This document shows, piece after piece, positions 27,001-36,006 of a stretch of 64,000 nucleotides of DNA. Numbering within the stretch: the stretch's first letter is position 1; every line of letters starts with the position of its first letter. Source of the DNA: Ga0077555 sp041397775. Its GTDB lineage: Bacteria; Pseudomonadota; Alphaproteobacteria; Rhizobiales; Hyphomicrobiaceae. A program made the translations under genes and the position numbers. The stretch is from positions 496,001 to 560,000 of the forward strand of contig JAWKWB010000004.1 of the NCBI GenBank assembly GCA_041397775.1, written 5' to 3'. Below the pieces are notes generated by a model, which was not told the origin of the DNA, did not search any database, and was given only the letters and a program-made list of their open reading frames with translations.

Positions 27001-27507
27001 GTGCTTACAAAAATCGAGAATGCGCTCATGGCGCTGTTCGTCACGATGGCCCTCGGGCTGGTGTGCTACGAGGTAGTGGTTCGCTACTTCTTTCCGAGAT
27101 ATCTCACGGACTTCGGTCTCGAACTGACCGTCTACTTCACGGTCTGGGCGATCTTCCTCGCCGGCGCACCGTTGATCCGCGAAGGCCGGCACGTCCGCGC
27201 CGACATTCTCATGCACATGCTGCCCGCCGGCGCGCAGCGCCTCTTGGAAATCGTGGGCATCCTCGTCGGCCTGGTGTTCACGTGTGTGCTCGCCTACTAC
27301 GGCTGGCTGATGGTCCAGAACTCCATCGACCTGGGTGAGAAGAGCGAAAGCTCTCTGAGGATGCCGCTCTACATCTACTACGCATCGCTGCCCGTCGGCA
27401 TGACGCTGATGGTCCTGCCGTTCCTGAAGCGGCTCTACGACTACATCTTCCGATTCGATCCGGCGACCATGCTGGTCACCGAAGATCATGTCGCTCGCGA
27501 CAAGTAA
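27001..27507 (+). CDS. TRAP transporter small permease (DctQ family)
   Basis: 168 aa with four predicted membrane helices, as expected for DctQ (segments starting near residues 8, 40, 78 and 123). The start is set at GTG 27001 because GGAGG lies 5 bases upstream and the N-terminus (LTKIENALMALF) is the family norm; an in-frame ATG at 26983 would add six residues but has a poorer ribosome site. It lies between dctP and dctM. Confidence 0.88.
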   Translation: MLTKIENALMALFVTMALGLVCYEVVVRYFFPRYLTDFGLELTVYFTVWAIFLAGAPLIREGRHVRADILMHMLPAGAQRLLEIVGILVGLVFTCVLAYYGWLMVQNSIDLGEKSESSLRMPLYIYYASLPVGMTLMVLPFLKRLYDYIFRFDPATMLVTEDHVARDK

Positions 27508-27530
27508 GAACTGACGCCACGGGAGCGAAC

Positions 27531-28817
27531 ATGTCACCCTTCATCGTCCTCGGACTGCTGTTTCTTTTCCTGTTCCTGGGCCTGCCCATCTACCTGTCGC
27601 TGGGCTTCCTGGCGATGCTGCTGTTCTGGCACGAGGGCACGCCGCTCGTGTCGCTGCCGCAGCTGCTGGTCGACCACCTGAACTCGGAGACGCTGCTCGC
27701 GGTGCCGCTGTTCGTCATCGCGGCGACGTTCATGCAGCGCGGCGGCGTGGCCGGCGCCCTCATCGACAGCGCGCAGGTCTGGGTCGGGCGGGCGCGCGGC
27801 GGCCTGGCGCTCGTTTGCGTCGTGGCCTGTACGATCTTCGCGGCGATCTGCGGGTCGTCGGTGGCAACCGCCGTCGCGATCGGCTCCATTCTGATCCCGG
27901 CGATGGTGCAACGGAAATACGAGCCGCACTTCGCGCTCGGCACGGTCGCTGCGGCAGGGACGCTGGGCATTCTCATCCCGCCGAGCCTCGCCATGATCGT
28001 CTATGCGGTCATCGCCGAAGAGTCGGTGCCGCGGCTGTTCCTGGCGGGCGTGATCCCGGGCCTCATCCAGGCCGTGATCTTCGTCCTGTTCATCACGACC
28101 TACGCGCGCCTGCGCAACTACGAGATCGAGCCGGCGATCCCCCGGGAACAGTTCATCGCGGCCAACGTGCGCGCACTGCCGGCGCTGTTCATCCCCGTGA
28201 TCGTGCTGGGCGGCATCTACAGCGGCATCATGACAGTGACGGAGGCCGCCGGCATCGCCGCGCTCGTCGCGATGATCGAGGGCATCTTCATCTACAAGGG
28301 TGTGAAGGCCCGGGACATCATTCCGACGCTGGCGGAATCGGTGAAGCTGACGGCGAGCATCGTCTTCATCATCGTCGGCGCATTGGCGTTCGGGCACTGG
28401 ATCACGAGTGCTGGCGTCGCCGAGATGCTGGTGCAGTACGTCAAGAGCCTCAACCTCGCGGCCTGGCAGTTCCTGCTCTTCATCAACCTGCTGATGCTGG
28501 TGCTGGGCATGTTCCTCGAGGTGTTCGCGATCATCCTGATCGTGATGCCGTTGATCCTGCCGATCCTGAAGGCGCTCGACATCAATCTCGTGCACTTCGG
28601 CATCGTGCTGACGATCAACATGGAGATCGCGCTGATCTCGCCGCCGATCGGGCTCAACCTGTTCGTGCTGTCGTCGGTGTCGAAGCAGCCGCTGGGCACG
28701 GCCGTGCGCGGCGTCCTGCCGTTCCTGCTGCTCATGCTGATGCTGCTGGCGCTGGTGACGTACGTGCCGGAAGTGACGCTGTGGCTGCCCGACTACGTCT
28801 ACGGCAAGCCCAAATGA
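27531..28817 (+). CDS. TRAP transporter large permease (DctM family)
   Basis: 428 aa, hydrophobic throughout, with about 12 membrane segments; it belongs to the ion-transporter superfamily. Signature segments are GVAGALIDSAQVWVG, CGSSVATAVAIGSILIPAM and TLGILIPPSLAMIVYA. It forms the sodium- or proton-driven channel with DctQ, to which DctP delivers ligand. It starts 23 bases after dctQ. Confidence 0.95.
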   Translation: MSPFIVLGLLFLFLFLGLPIYLSLGFLAMLLFWHEGTPLVSLPQLLVDHLNSETLLAVPLFVIAATFMQRGGVAGALIDSAQVWVGRARGGLALVCVVACTIFAAICGSSVATAVAIGSILIPAMVQRKYEPHFALGTVAAAGTLGILIPPSLAMIVYAVIAEESVPRLFLAGVIPGLIQAVIFVLFITTYARLRNYEIEPAIPREQFIAANVRALPALFIPVIVLGGIYSGIMTVTEAAGIAALVAMIEGIFIYKGVKARDIIPTLAESVKLTASIVFIIVGALAFGHWITSAGVAEMLVQYVKSLNLAAWQFLLFINLLMLVLGMFLEVFAIILIVMPLILPILKALDINLVHFGIVLTINMEIALISPPIGLNLFVLSSVSKQPLGTAVRGVLPFLLLMLMLLALVTYVPEVTLWLPDYVYGKPK

Positions 28818-28883
28818 CGGGGCGCGCTTGACGCGCGTCCTGCGAGGGCTGATCGTCGATGGTTCCATCTGGAGGAGCAATCC

Positions 28884-29747
28884 ATGACGCCCATCGACGT
28901 CGATGCCCTGCGCCGGCACATCGGCACCCGCATGACCGAGGAGGACGTGGCCACGGCTGCGCCCCTCGCGATGATCGCGGCCACTTTCGACCGTGAAGAA
29001 GGGGCGCCGAAGGACGGCCAGCCGATCCCACCCGGCTGGCACATCGGCTATTTCCTGAATATGGCGTCGCAGGCTTCTCTCGCGGCAGATGGGCTGGCGG
29101 ACAGTGGTGGCGTGCTGCCGAAGATGCCCCTGCCGCGGCGCATGTTCGCGGGGATCCGCATCAAGTTTCATGCGCCCATCCTGGTCGGGGACAAGCTCCG
29201 GCGGGAGACCGAGTTGACCGATCTCGTCGCCCGGCAAGGGTCGACGGGGACGCTGATCTTCACCACGCAGACGCGCCGCATCTACACGCCGCGCGGGCTC
29301 GCAATCACCGAGGAATACGACGGTGCGTTTCGCGAGGAAGTGAAGGAGGGCGCCAAGAGTGGCATCCCCAAGCGCGATCCGGTGCCGGACGGCTTGCCCT
29401 GGCGGCGCGTGCACAAGGCCAGCGCGGTGTCCTTGTTCCGGTTCTCGGCGATCACGTTCAATCCCCACCGCATCCACTACGACACGCCCTATGCGACGGG
29501 CGTCGAAGGGTATCCGGGCCTCGTGGTGCACGGCCCCTATTCGCAGCACTGCCTGATCGATTTCGTTCGCGACAATGCGCCCGGCAAGACGATCGCGACG
29601 TTCGACATGCGCGCGCGGGCGCCCTTGTTCGAGCCCGAGCCGTTCACGCTCGTGGGGCGTCCGACCGACGGGGGGCGGGCGTGCGAGGTCTGGGCGATGA
29701 CGCCCAACGGCACGATCGCGATGCAGGCCGCCGCCACCCTGGTGTAG
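28884..29747 (+). CDS. Double hot-dog hydratase, mesaconyl-C4-CoA hydratase (MeH)-like
   Basis: 287 aa with a tandem hot-dog layout. The N-terminal FAS1-like dehydratase half covers about 1-150. The C-terminal MaoC-like half starts near 178 and carries the hydratase-2 type site NPHRIHYD (Asn193, His195, His198, Asp200) followed by YPGLVVHGP. MeH enzymes add water to mesaconyl-C4-CoA or 3-methylfumaryl-CoA. Placed directly after a TRAP transporter and near the thiolase/DUF35 pair, it supports a role in degradation of a branched dicarboxylic acid, though that is inference. Confidence 0.82.
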   Translation: MTPIDVDALRRHIGTRMTEEDVATAAPLAMIAATFDREEGAPKDGQPIPPGWHIGYFLNMASQASLAADGLADSGGVLPKMPLPRRMFAGIRIKFHAPILVGDKLRRETELTDLVARQGSTGTLIFTTQTRRIYTPRGLAITEEYDGAFREEVKEGAKSGIPKRDPVPDGLPWRRVHKASAVSLFRFSAITFNPHRIHYDTPYATGVEGYPGLVVHGPYSQHCLIDFVRDNAPGKTIATFDMRARAPLFEPEPFTLVGRPTDGGRACEVWAMTPNGTIAMQAAATLV

Positions 29748-29750
29748 CCC

Positions 29751-30998
29751 ATGCCGCTCGACAGGTACCTGCCGCCGGCTTTCGTCAAGCGCCGCTTTCG
29801 TATTTTTGCGGCCGGACAGGCTGTCTCGGTTCTGGGCAGCTGGATCCAGCAAGTCGCGCTCGCCTGGCTGGTGCATCGGCTCACGGGGTCGGTGTTCCTG
29901 CTGGGGCTGACGGGATTCCTGCTGCAGATCCCGCACCTGTTCGTGGCGCCGGTGGCGGGGTTCCTGATCGACCGGCTGCCGCGCGTGAAGACGCTGATCG
30001 CCATCAATGTGTGGCTCGGTTTCCTGTCGGCCACCCTCGCCATTCTGGCGCTGTCGGGCGTGGCGCGGATCGAGGTCTATCTGGCATTGGCCGTGCTGAT
30101 CGGCTTCGGTAACGCCTGCGAGGCGCCCGCGCGCCAGTCGCTGCTGGGGGCGATCGTCGAGGATCGCACCCTGCTACCCAGTGCGATCGGCTTCAACTCG
30201 GTGCTGTTCAACTGCGGCCGCATGATCGGGCCGGCGATCGCGGGTGTCCTGTTGCAGTTCTTTTCGGAGGGGTTGTGCTTCTCCATCAACGCGGTGAGCT
30301 TCATCGCCATCATCGGCGCGCTGTTTGCGATGCGGCTGTCGGACGAGCCGGACGCGGCGGGCGGGGCGAAGAAGAGCTACGCGATCCTCGATACGCTGTC
30401 GCAGCTGGGTGGGTTGCCCGTGGCGCGCTACCTGCTGCCGTCCGCTTCCGCCGTGGCCCTGTTCGCGCTGCCGTTGAACCAGCTCATGCCATCCATCGCG
30501 ACGACACAGTTCGGCGGCGATGCGGGCACGGTGGGGTGGCTGCTCAGCGGTTCGGGCGTGGGGGCTGTTTGCGCGGCGCTGTTCTTGTCGATGCAGAAGG
30601 GGCATCGCGCGCAATTCCGGCTGGTGCAGGTGGCGCCGTTGCTGGCGGGGCTGGCGCTCGTGGCCTTCAGCTTCACGCGCTCGCTGGCGGCGGGCTGGCC
30701 GCTGCTGGCGGTGGTGGGCGCGTTCGTGCTGTCCACGTCGGTATCGACGAACACGCTGTTGCAGCAGTCCGTCGACGACAGCTGGCGCGGCCGCGTGATC
30801 GGCCTCTATTTCATGTTCTTCCTTGGGATGGCGCCGCTGGGCAACCTGCTGGCCGGCACGCTTGCCGCCCACTTCGGCTTGAACGCCACGCTGGCCTTCA
30901 ATGGAACGATGATGGCCGCAGCGGCCATCGTCGCCCAGTTGCGCCTGTCCGCGACCCCTGGTGCGCGGGATCGCTTGCGGGAAAGCGTGCGCGTGTGA
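29751..30998 (+). CDS. Major facilitator superfamily transporter (EntS/MFS_3-like)
   Basis: 415 aa with twelve predicted membrane segments. The loop GFLIDRLPRVKTL after helix 2 is the MFS motif A variant. Closest in character to the MFS_3 group (enterobactin exporter EntS and similar), with GSWIQQVALAWLVHRLTGSVFLLG at the N-terminus. It starts 3 bases after the hydratase stop, so they are co-translated. Its cargo is unknown and export is more likely than import. Confidence 0.88.
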   Translation: MPLDRYLPPAFVKRRFRIFAAGQAVSVLGSWIQQVALAWLVHRLTGSVFLLGLTGFLLQIPHLFVAPVAGFLIDRLPRVKTLIAINVWLGFLSATLAILALSGVARIEVYLALAVLIGFGNACEAPARQSLLGAIVEDRTLLPSAIGFNSVLFNCGRMIGPAIAGVLLQFFSEGLCFSINAVSFIAIIGALFAMRLSDEPDAAGGAKKSYAILDTLSQLGGLPVARYLLPSASAVALFALPLNQLMPSIATTQFGGDAGTVGWLLSGSGVGAVCAALFLSMQKGHRAQFRLVQVAPLLAGLALVAFSFTRSLAAGWPLLAVVGAFVLSTSVSTNTLLQQSVDDSWRGRVIGLYFMFFLGMAPLGNLLAGTLAAHFGLNATLAFNGTMMAAAAIVAQLRLSATPGARDRLRESVRV

Positions 30999-31004
30999 GG
31001 CGCA

Positions 31005-31928
31005 TCACGCGCGCCGGGTGGTGCCCGACAGCGCGTAGTTGAGCATCTTGGCGGCAAGCTGTGCCGCCGTGAAATCGTAGGCGTGGAAGCCCGGGATCGG
31101 CGCCAGCTCGACGAGATCCATGCCGACGATGCGGCCGAGTTCGGCCGTGCGGCGCAGGAACGACAGAACCTGCAGATAGGTCATGCCGCCCGGCGTCGGC
31201 GTGCCCGTGGCCGGCATGATCGCGGCATCGAGCGCGTCGATGTCGACGGTAACATAGACCGGACGGCCCTTCAGCGGCGCCAGGATCTTCTCGATGTCCC
31301 AGCGGTCCTGCTCGATGGCCAGGTGCATGTGGATGCGGTTGCGGTTGGCCGCGTAGAAGTCGGCCTCGTCCTGGCAGAAGGCCCGGATGCCGACCTGGAT
31401 CATCTCGATGTTGGGATGGTCGAGGACACGTCGCATGGCGGAGGCGTGCGAATAGTGCTCGCCCAGGTAGCCGTCGCGCAGATCGGCGTGGGCATCGAGC
31501 TGCAGCACGACGAGATCGGGGAAGCGGCGGGCAAAGGGACGGATGGCGCCGGGCGTCAGCGAGTGCTCGCCGCCCAGGACGAAGGGCAGTCGGCCCTTGG
31601 CCAGGACGGTCTCGACGAGACCTTCGAGCAGGGCGAGCGCGTCTTCGATCCTGTCGGGGATGCTGGGTGCGCGAACGGCAGCGATGCCGAAATCGCGATA
31701 GGGCTCGCGGCCCAGCTCCTCGTCGTAAAGCTCGAGCTGCTGGCTGGCGGCCATGATGGCAGCGGGTCCCTTGGCGGTGCCGCCGCCGTAGCTGACCGAG
31801 GCCTCGATGCCGAAGGGAATGACGACGGCCTTGGCCTTCTCCGGTTCTCCGGCATCGAGGCGCAGGGGATCGAGAAAGCTCTCGTCGCCCGGCAAATAGT
31901 CCAGCGATGCAGCAGCGTCGTGTGCCAC
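31005..31928 (-). CDS. Agmatinase-family ureohydrolase
   Basis: 307 aa. The binuclear manganese ligands of the arginase/agmatinase family are all present: GGEHS, QLDAHADLRDG and VTVDIDALD, with a later GMDLVELAP. The enzyme removes urea from agmatine (giving putrescine) or a related guanidine compound. The GTG start at 31928 is chosen since GGAG lies 7 bases upstream; the open frame extends to 32162 inside the decarboxylase gene in another frame. It follows the PLP decarboxylase by 58 bases on the same strand, indicating a joint polyamine function. Confidence 0.9.
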   Translation of the reverse strand: MAHDAAASLDYLPGDESFLDPLRLDAGEPEKAKAVVIPFGIEASVSYGGGTAKGPAAIMAASQQLELYDEELGREPYRDFGIAAVRAPSIPDRIEDALALLEGLVETVLAKGRLPFVLGGEHSLTPGAIRPFARRFPDLVVLQLDAHADLRDGYLGEHYSHASAMRRVLDHPNIEMIQVGIRAFCQDEADFYAANRNRIHMHLAIEQDRWDIEKILAPLKGRPVYVTVDIDALDAAIMPATGTPTPGGMTYLQVLSFLRRTAELGRIVGMDLVELAPIPGFHAYDFTAAQLAAKMLNYALSGTTRRA

Positions 31929-31986
31929 GTGTCGTCTCCGTTGCGAGGTCTGGCGGCAGGTCGGTAGGCGTGGCGGGCGGTCCCGC

Positions 31987-33180
31987 TCACGCCTCGGCGA
32001 GTGCGGGCTGGCGTGTGGAGACGAGGGCGTCGCCGCCGTACATGGTGTACATCGGCTCGTCCTGCAGGATGACCTCGTCGTACTGGCCATAGCCGTTGAA
32101 GTGGCCGGCGATGGCGCGGGCATAGGCGCCGGTGTTGCCGATCTCGAGGTAATCGCCTTCACGCACGCTGTCGGGCAGCATGAAGGGGCCCTTCATGTGA
32201 TCGACGGAATCGCAGGTCGGCCCCCACAGCTCGAACGGGCTGAGGCCGTGCGGGCCCTTCACCTCGCGGCCGACGACGCGGATGGGGAAGACGAACCCCA
32301 GGTGTGCCGCATCGAACAGCATGCCGTAGCTGCCGTCGTTGATGTAGAGGTCGTTGCCGCGGCGCAGGTCGACGCGCACGATCAGGCTCTCGGCCTCGGC
32401 GACGAGCGCGCGGCCAGGCTCGCACATGAGGCGGCAATGGCTGAGCGCGGGGTCGCGGATGCCGTCCTTGATGGCGGTCATGAAGTCGATCAGCGGGGCG
32501 GGCACCTCGTTGGTGTAGCGCGAGGGGAAGCCGCCGCCGACATCCAAGCGGTCGAGCCGCACGCCGGCCTTGTTGACGAGCTTGGCGACCTCCTTGAGGG
32601 CGATCGTGTAGGCGTCCGGGGTGACGGTCTGGGAGCCGACGTGGAAGGTGATGCCAAGCTCGCGCGCGACCTGCCGCGTCTTGGCGAGCAGGCGCGCGGC
32701 GCGCGCGCCCACGATGCCGAACTTGCGCTCGAGCGGGATGCGACTGTTCTTGGCGGGCACGGCGATGCGGATCCACAGAGCGAGGTCGCGCGCGTTCTGC
32801 GTCTCCTCCATGATCTTCTTCAACTCGTCCTCGCAGTCGAGGGCGAACGAGCGGCATCCCTGGGCGTAGGCCTGCCGGATGGCATTCCGCGACTTGATGG
32901 GGTGCATGAAATGGAACGTCACGCCGGGGATGGTGCGCGCATCCTCGAGCTCGGGAAGGGAGGCCACGTCGAAATGGCGGATGCCAGCGCCGTAAAGCGC
33001 GCCGATGAGGAAAACCGAGCTGTTCGCCTTGTAGGCGTAGGCCACGTCACCGGGAAAGTTGTTGATGAAGTAACGCGCGGCGCGACCGGACGCATGCGGA
33101 CGGAAGCCGATGACGGGGCGTTCCGGTTTGCGGTTTGCGATCAGCGCGTTGGCGGACGCAAAGGTTTCCAGCATGACCAT
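31987..33180 (-). CDS. Fold-type III PLP decarboxylase, ornithine decarboxylase-like
   Basis: 397 aa. Motifs of the alanine-racemase-fold decarboxylases are clear: the PLP lysine in VAYAYKANSS (about residue 48), the phosphate-binding DVGGGFPSRY, CEPGRALVAEAE, and the second-subunit WGPTCDSVDH with the active-site cysteine and aspartate. The product would be putrescine (from ornithine) or cadaverine (from lysine). Start at ATG 33180 with GGAGG upstream at 33191-33195; a second ATG at 33174 is equally in frame. The gene is the first of the decarboxylase-ureohydrolase unit. Confidence 0.9.
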   Translation of the reverse strand: MVMLETFASANALIANRKPERPVIGFRPHASGRAARYFINNFPGDVAYAYKANSSVFLIGALYGAGIRHFDVASLPELEDARTIPGVTFHFMHPIKSRNAIRQAYAQGCRSFALDCEDELKKIMEETQNARDLALWIRIAVPAKNSRIPLERKFGIVGARAARLLAKTRQVARELGITFHVGSQTVTPDAYTIALKEVAKLVNKAGVRLDRLDVGGGFPSRYTNEVPAPLIDFMTAIKDGIRDPALSHCRLMCEPGRALVAEAESLIVRVDLRRGNDLYINDGSYGMLFDAAHLGFVFPIRVVGREVKGPHGLSPFELWGPTCDSVDHMKGPFMLPDSVREGDYLEIGNTGAYARAIAGHFNGYGQYDEVILQDEPMYTMYGGDALVSTRQPALAEA

Positions 33181-33295
33181 CGCATCTGACCTCCAGGGCA
33201 TAGCGCCGCCACCGTGGCGGCTGGGGCGAGGAGCGGATGGCCGCAAACCCTCTTGACGGCGACGAGATAGGGCTTGGCGGGGTCGAAGTAAAGGG

Positions 33296-33385
33296 CTCGC
33301 TGGCAATTTGCGTAAAGCGTCCACGACCGATATCGAGCGGCCCCGAATCCTCGCACGGTCCGTTGCAGGCAAATCGCGGTGCGAG
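33296..33385. repeat. Probable degenerate half-unit (second hairpin type)
   Basis: CTCGC with ATTTGC on the left (33296-33311) faces GCAAATCGCGG with GCGAG on the right (33369-33385). GCAAATCGCGG also occurs in the half-unit at 59627-59713. This is a decayed member. It lies in the 680-base gap 33181-33860, which holds no gene and is almost wholly occupied by palindromic repeats. Confidence 0.4.
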
Positions 33386-33390
33386 CGGTC

Positions 33391-33460
33391 GAAATGGCGG
33401 CATGAGCGAGCTCAAGCTCCCGGAACGAATGCTCGCGTGAGGGGCCGGCATCCGCCATTC
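33391..33460. repeat. Imperfect palindrome upstream of the tandem units
   Basis: AATGGCGG near the left end faces CCGCCATTC at 33451-33459, with GAGCGAG/CTCGC inside. It directly abuts the first tandem unit at 33461. It may be a truncated first hairpin of the same family. Confidence 0.4.
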
Positions 33461-33625
33461 GTGTGGCGGATTGGACGTCCGCTCCATGTCTGCCGCTGGC
33501 TCCGAAAGCGGACGTCCAATCAGGATGCCACACGACGCCAATGGTCTTGCTCGTGTCCCTTCGACCGCAAAGTCCGTTCCGAGCCCGCAGAGGACTGAGA
33601 CGGACTTTGCGGTCGGGGCACGAGC
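33461..33625. repeat. Two-hairpin intergenic unit, tandem copy 1 (U2)
   Basis: The first hairpin, 33461-33532, has left arm GTGTGGC...GATTGGACGTCCGC and a right arm that mirrors it with a short bulge. The second hairpin, 33549-33625, has GCTCGTG and GACCGCAAAGTCCGT facing ACGGACTTTGCGGTC and CACGAGC. A 16-base linker joins them. U2 ends exactly where U3 begins. Confidence 0.85.
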
Positions 33626-33788
33626 GTGGCGGATTGGACGTCCGCTCCATTCCTGCCGCTGGCTCCGAGAGCGGATTTCCAATCATAATGCCACATTAAG
33701 CCGATGTTTCTGCTCGTGTCCCTTTGACCGCAAAGTCCTTTCCGAGCCCGCAGAGGAGTGGGACGGACTTTGCGGTCTGGACACCAGC
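33626..33788. repeat. Two-hairpin intergenic unit, tandem copy 2 (U3)
   Basis: Direct repeat of U2: first hairpin 33626-33694 (GTGGC, GGATTGGACGTCCGCTC facing GAGCGGATTTCCAATC and GCCAC), linker, second hairpin 33712-33788 (GACCGCAAAGTCC facing GGACTTTGCGGTC). It ends 72 bases before the nuoF start chosen here. Confidence 0.85.
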
Positions 33789-33860
33789 GGCAGCGTGCGC
33801 GTTGACCTCGGGCGCACCATGATGGTAGCTGGCACTATCGAATGGGATCGGTGGACCGGT

Positions 33861-35147
<1,287 letters not shown>

Positions 35148-35149
35148 GG

Positions 35150-35175
35150 CTCCGACGGATGGTCTGTCGTCGGAG
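35150..35175 (+). promoter_or_regulatory. Hairpin covering the lgt ribosome-binding site
   Basis: CTCCGAC (35150-35156) is complementary to GTCGGAG (35169-35175), and the right arm contains the CGGAG that would serve as the Shine-Dalgarno of lgt (ATG at 35185). It could lower lgt translation unless ribosomes finishing nuoF (stop at 35145-35147) melt it. Confidence 0.35.
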
Positions 35176-35184
35176 TGAAAGCGC

Positions 35185-36006
35185 ATGACGCTGCTGGCCA
35201 TCACCTATCCGGCGATCGATCCGATCGCCCTGCAACTCGGGCCCATCTCCATCAAGTGGTACGGCCTCGCCTACGTGGCGGGGCTGCTGCTGGGGTGGAC
35301 GTATCTCAAGCATCTGATCGGCAACGGCCGGCTCTGGCCGGCGGGGCGGGCGCCGCTGACGGTGGCGCAAGCCGACGACCTGTTCCTCTACGTCGCGCTG
35401 GGCGTGATCCTGGGCGGGCGTATCGGCAACGTGCTGCTCTACGACATCGGCTATTACGCGCAGCATCCCCTGGAGATCCTGCAGATCTGGAAGGGCGGCA
35501 TGGCCTTCCACGGCGGGCTGGTCGGCACGATCATTGCCATGTGGCTGTTCGCACGCGCCAAGGGCGTCAATCCGCTGACGGTCATGGACCTGGTGTCGGC
35601 GTCGGTGCCGTTCGGCCTGTTCTTCGGGCGCATCGCCAACTTCATCAATGCGGAAGTGGTGGGTACCGAAAGCACCGTGCCGTGGGCGATGGTGTTCCCC
35701 TACGCCGGGCCCGATCCGCGGCATCCAGCGCAGCTCTACGAAGCAGCGCTGGAAGGCATCGTGCTATTCCTGATCCTGCGGTGGCTGACGCATCGGCGTG
35801 GAGCGCTGGGGCGCCCGGGCGTCGTGGGGGCATCGTTCCTGGTCGGCTACGGTAGCCTGCGCGCCGTGGCCGAGATGTTCAAGCATGACGAATACCGCGC
35901 CATCCTCGGCTCGCTGCCGATCACATCGGGCATGGCCTACTGCATTCCCATGGTGGTAATCGGTCTCGGATTCCTGTGGTGGCGCCGCAAGACGCAGACG
36001 GCATGA
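35185..36006 (+). CDS. lgt: Prolipoprotein diacylglyceryl transferase Lgt
   Basis: 273 aa with seven predicted membrane segments. Lgt moves a diacylglyceryl group from phosphatidylglycerol to the lipobox cysteine of pre-lipoproteins in the inner membrane. Typical motifs: IKWYGLAYVAGLLLGW with the essential Tyr, GGRIGNVLLYD, and the signature GRIANFINAEVVG, then HPAQLYEA. It ends in an ATGA overlap with the next gene. Several lipoproteins encoded here (Pal, two small ones, 38169-39212) would be its substrates. Confidence 0.96.
   Translation: MTLLAITYPAIDPIALQLGPISIKWYGLAYVAGLLLGWTYLKHLIGNGRLWPAGRAPLTVAQADDLFLYVALGVILGGRIGNVLLYDIGYYAQHPLEILQIWKGGMAFHGGLVGTIIAMWLFARAKGVNPLTVMDLVSASVPFGLFFGRIANFINAEVVGTESTVPWAMVFPYAGPDPRHPAQLYEAALEGIVLFLILRWLTHRRGALGRPGVVGASFLVGYGSLRAVAEMFKHDEYRAILGSLPITSGMAYCIPMVVIGLGFLWWRRKTQTA

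Noticed and set aside
27534..29936. An 800-codon minus-strand frame opposite dctM and the MeH-like gene
   Set aside because: Composition is Arg/His/Asp-rich with no domain pattern, and the plus strand has two well-defined families there. It is a GC-rich shadow.
33471..33860. An N-terminal extension of NuoF through the repeat units
   Set aside because: The frame is open by chance across the palindromes; the family start MLADKD lies at 33861.
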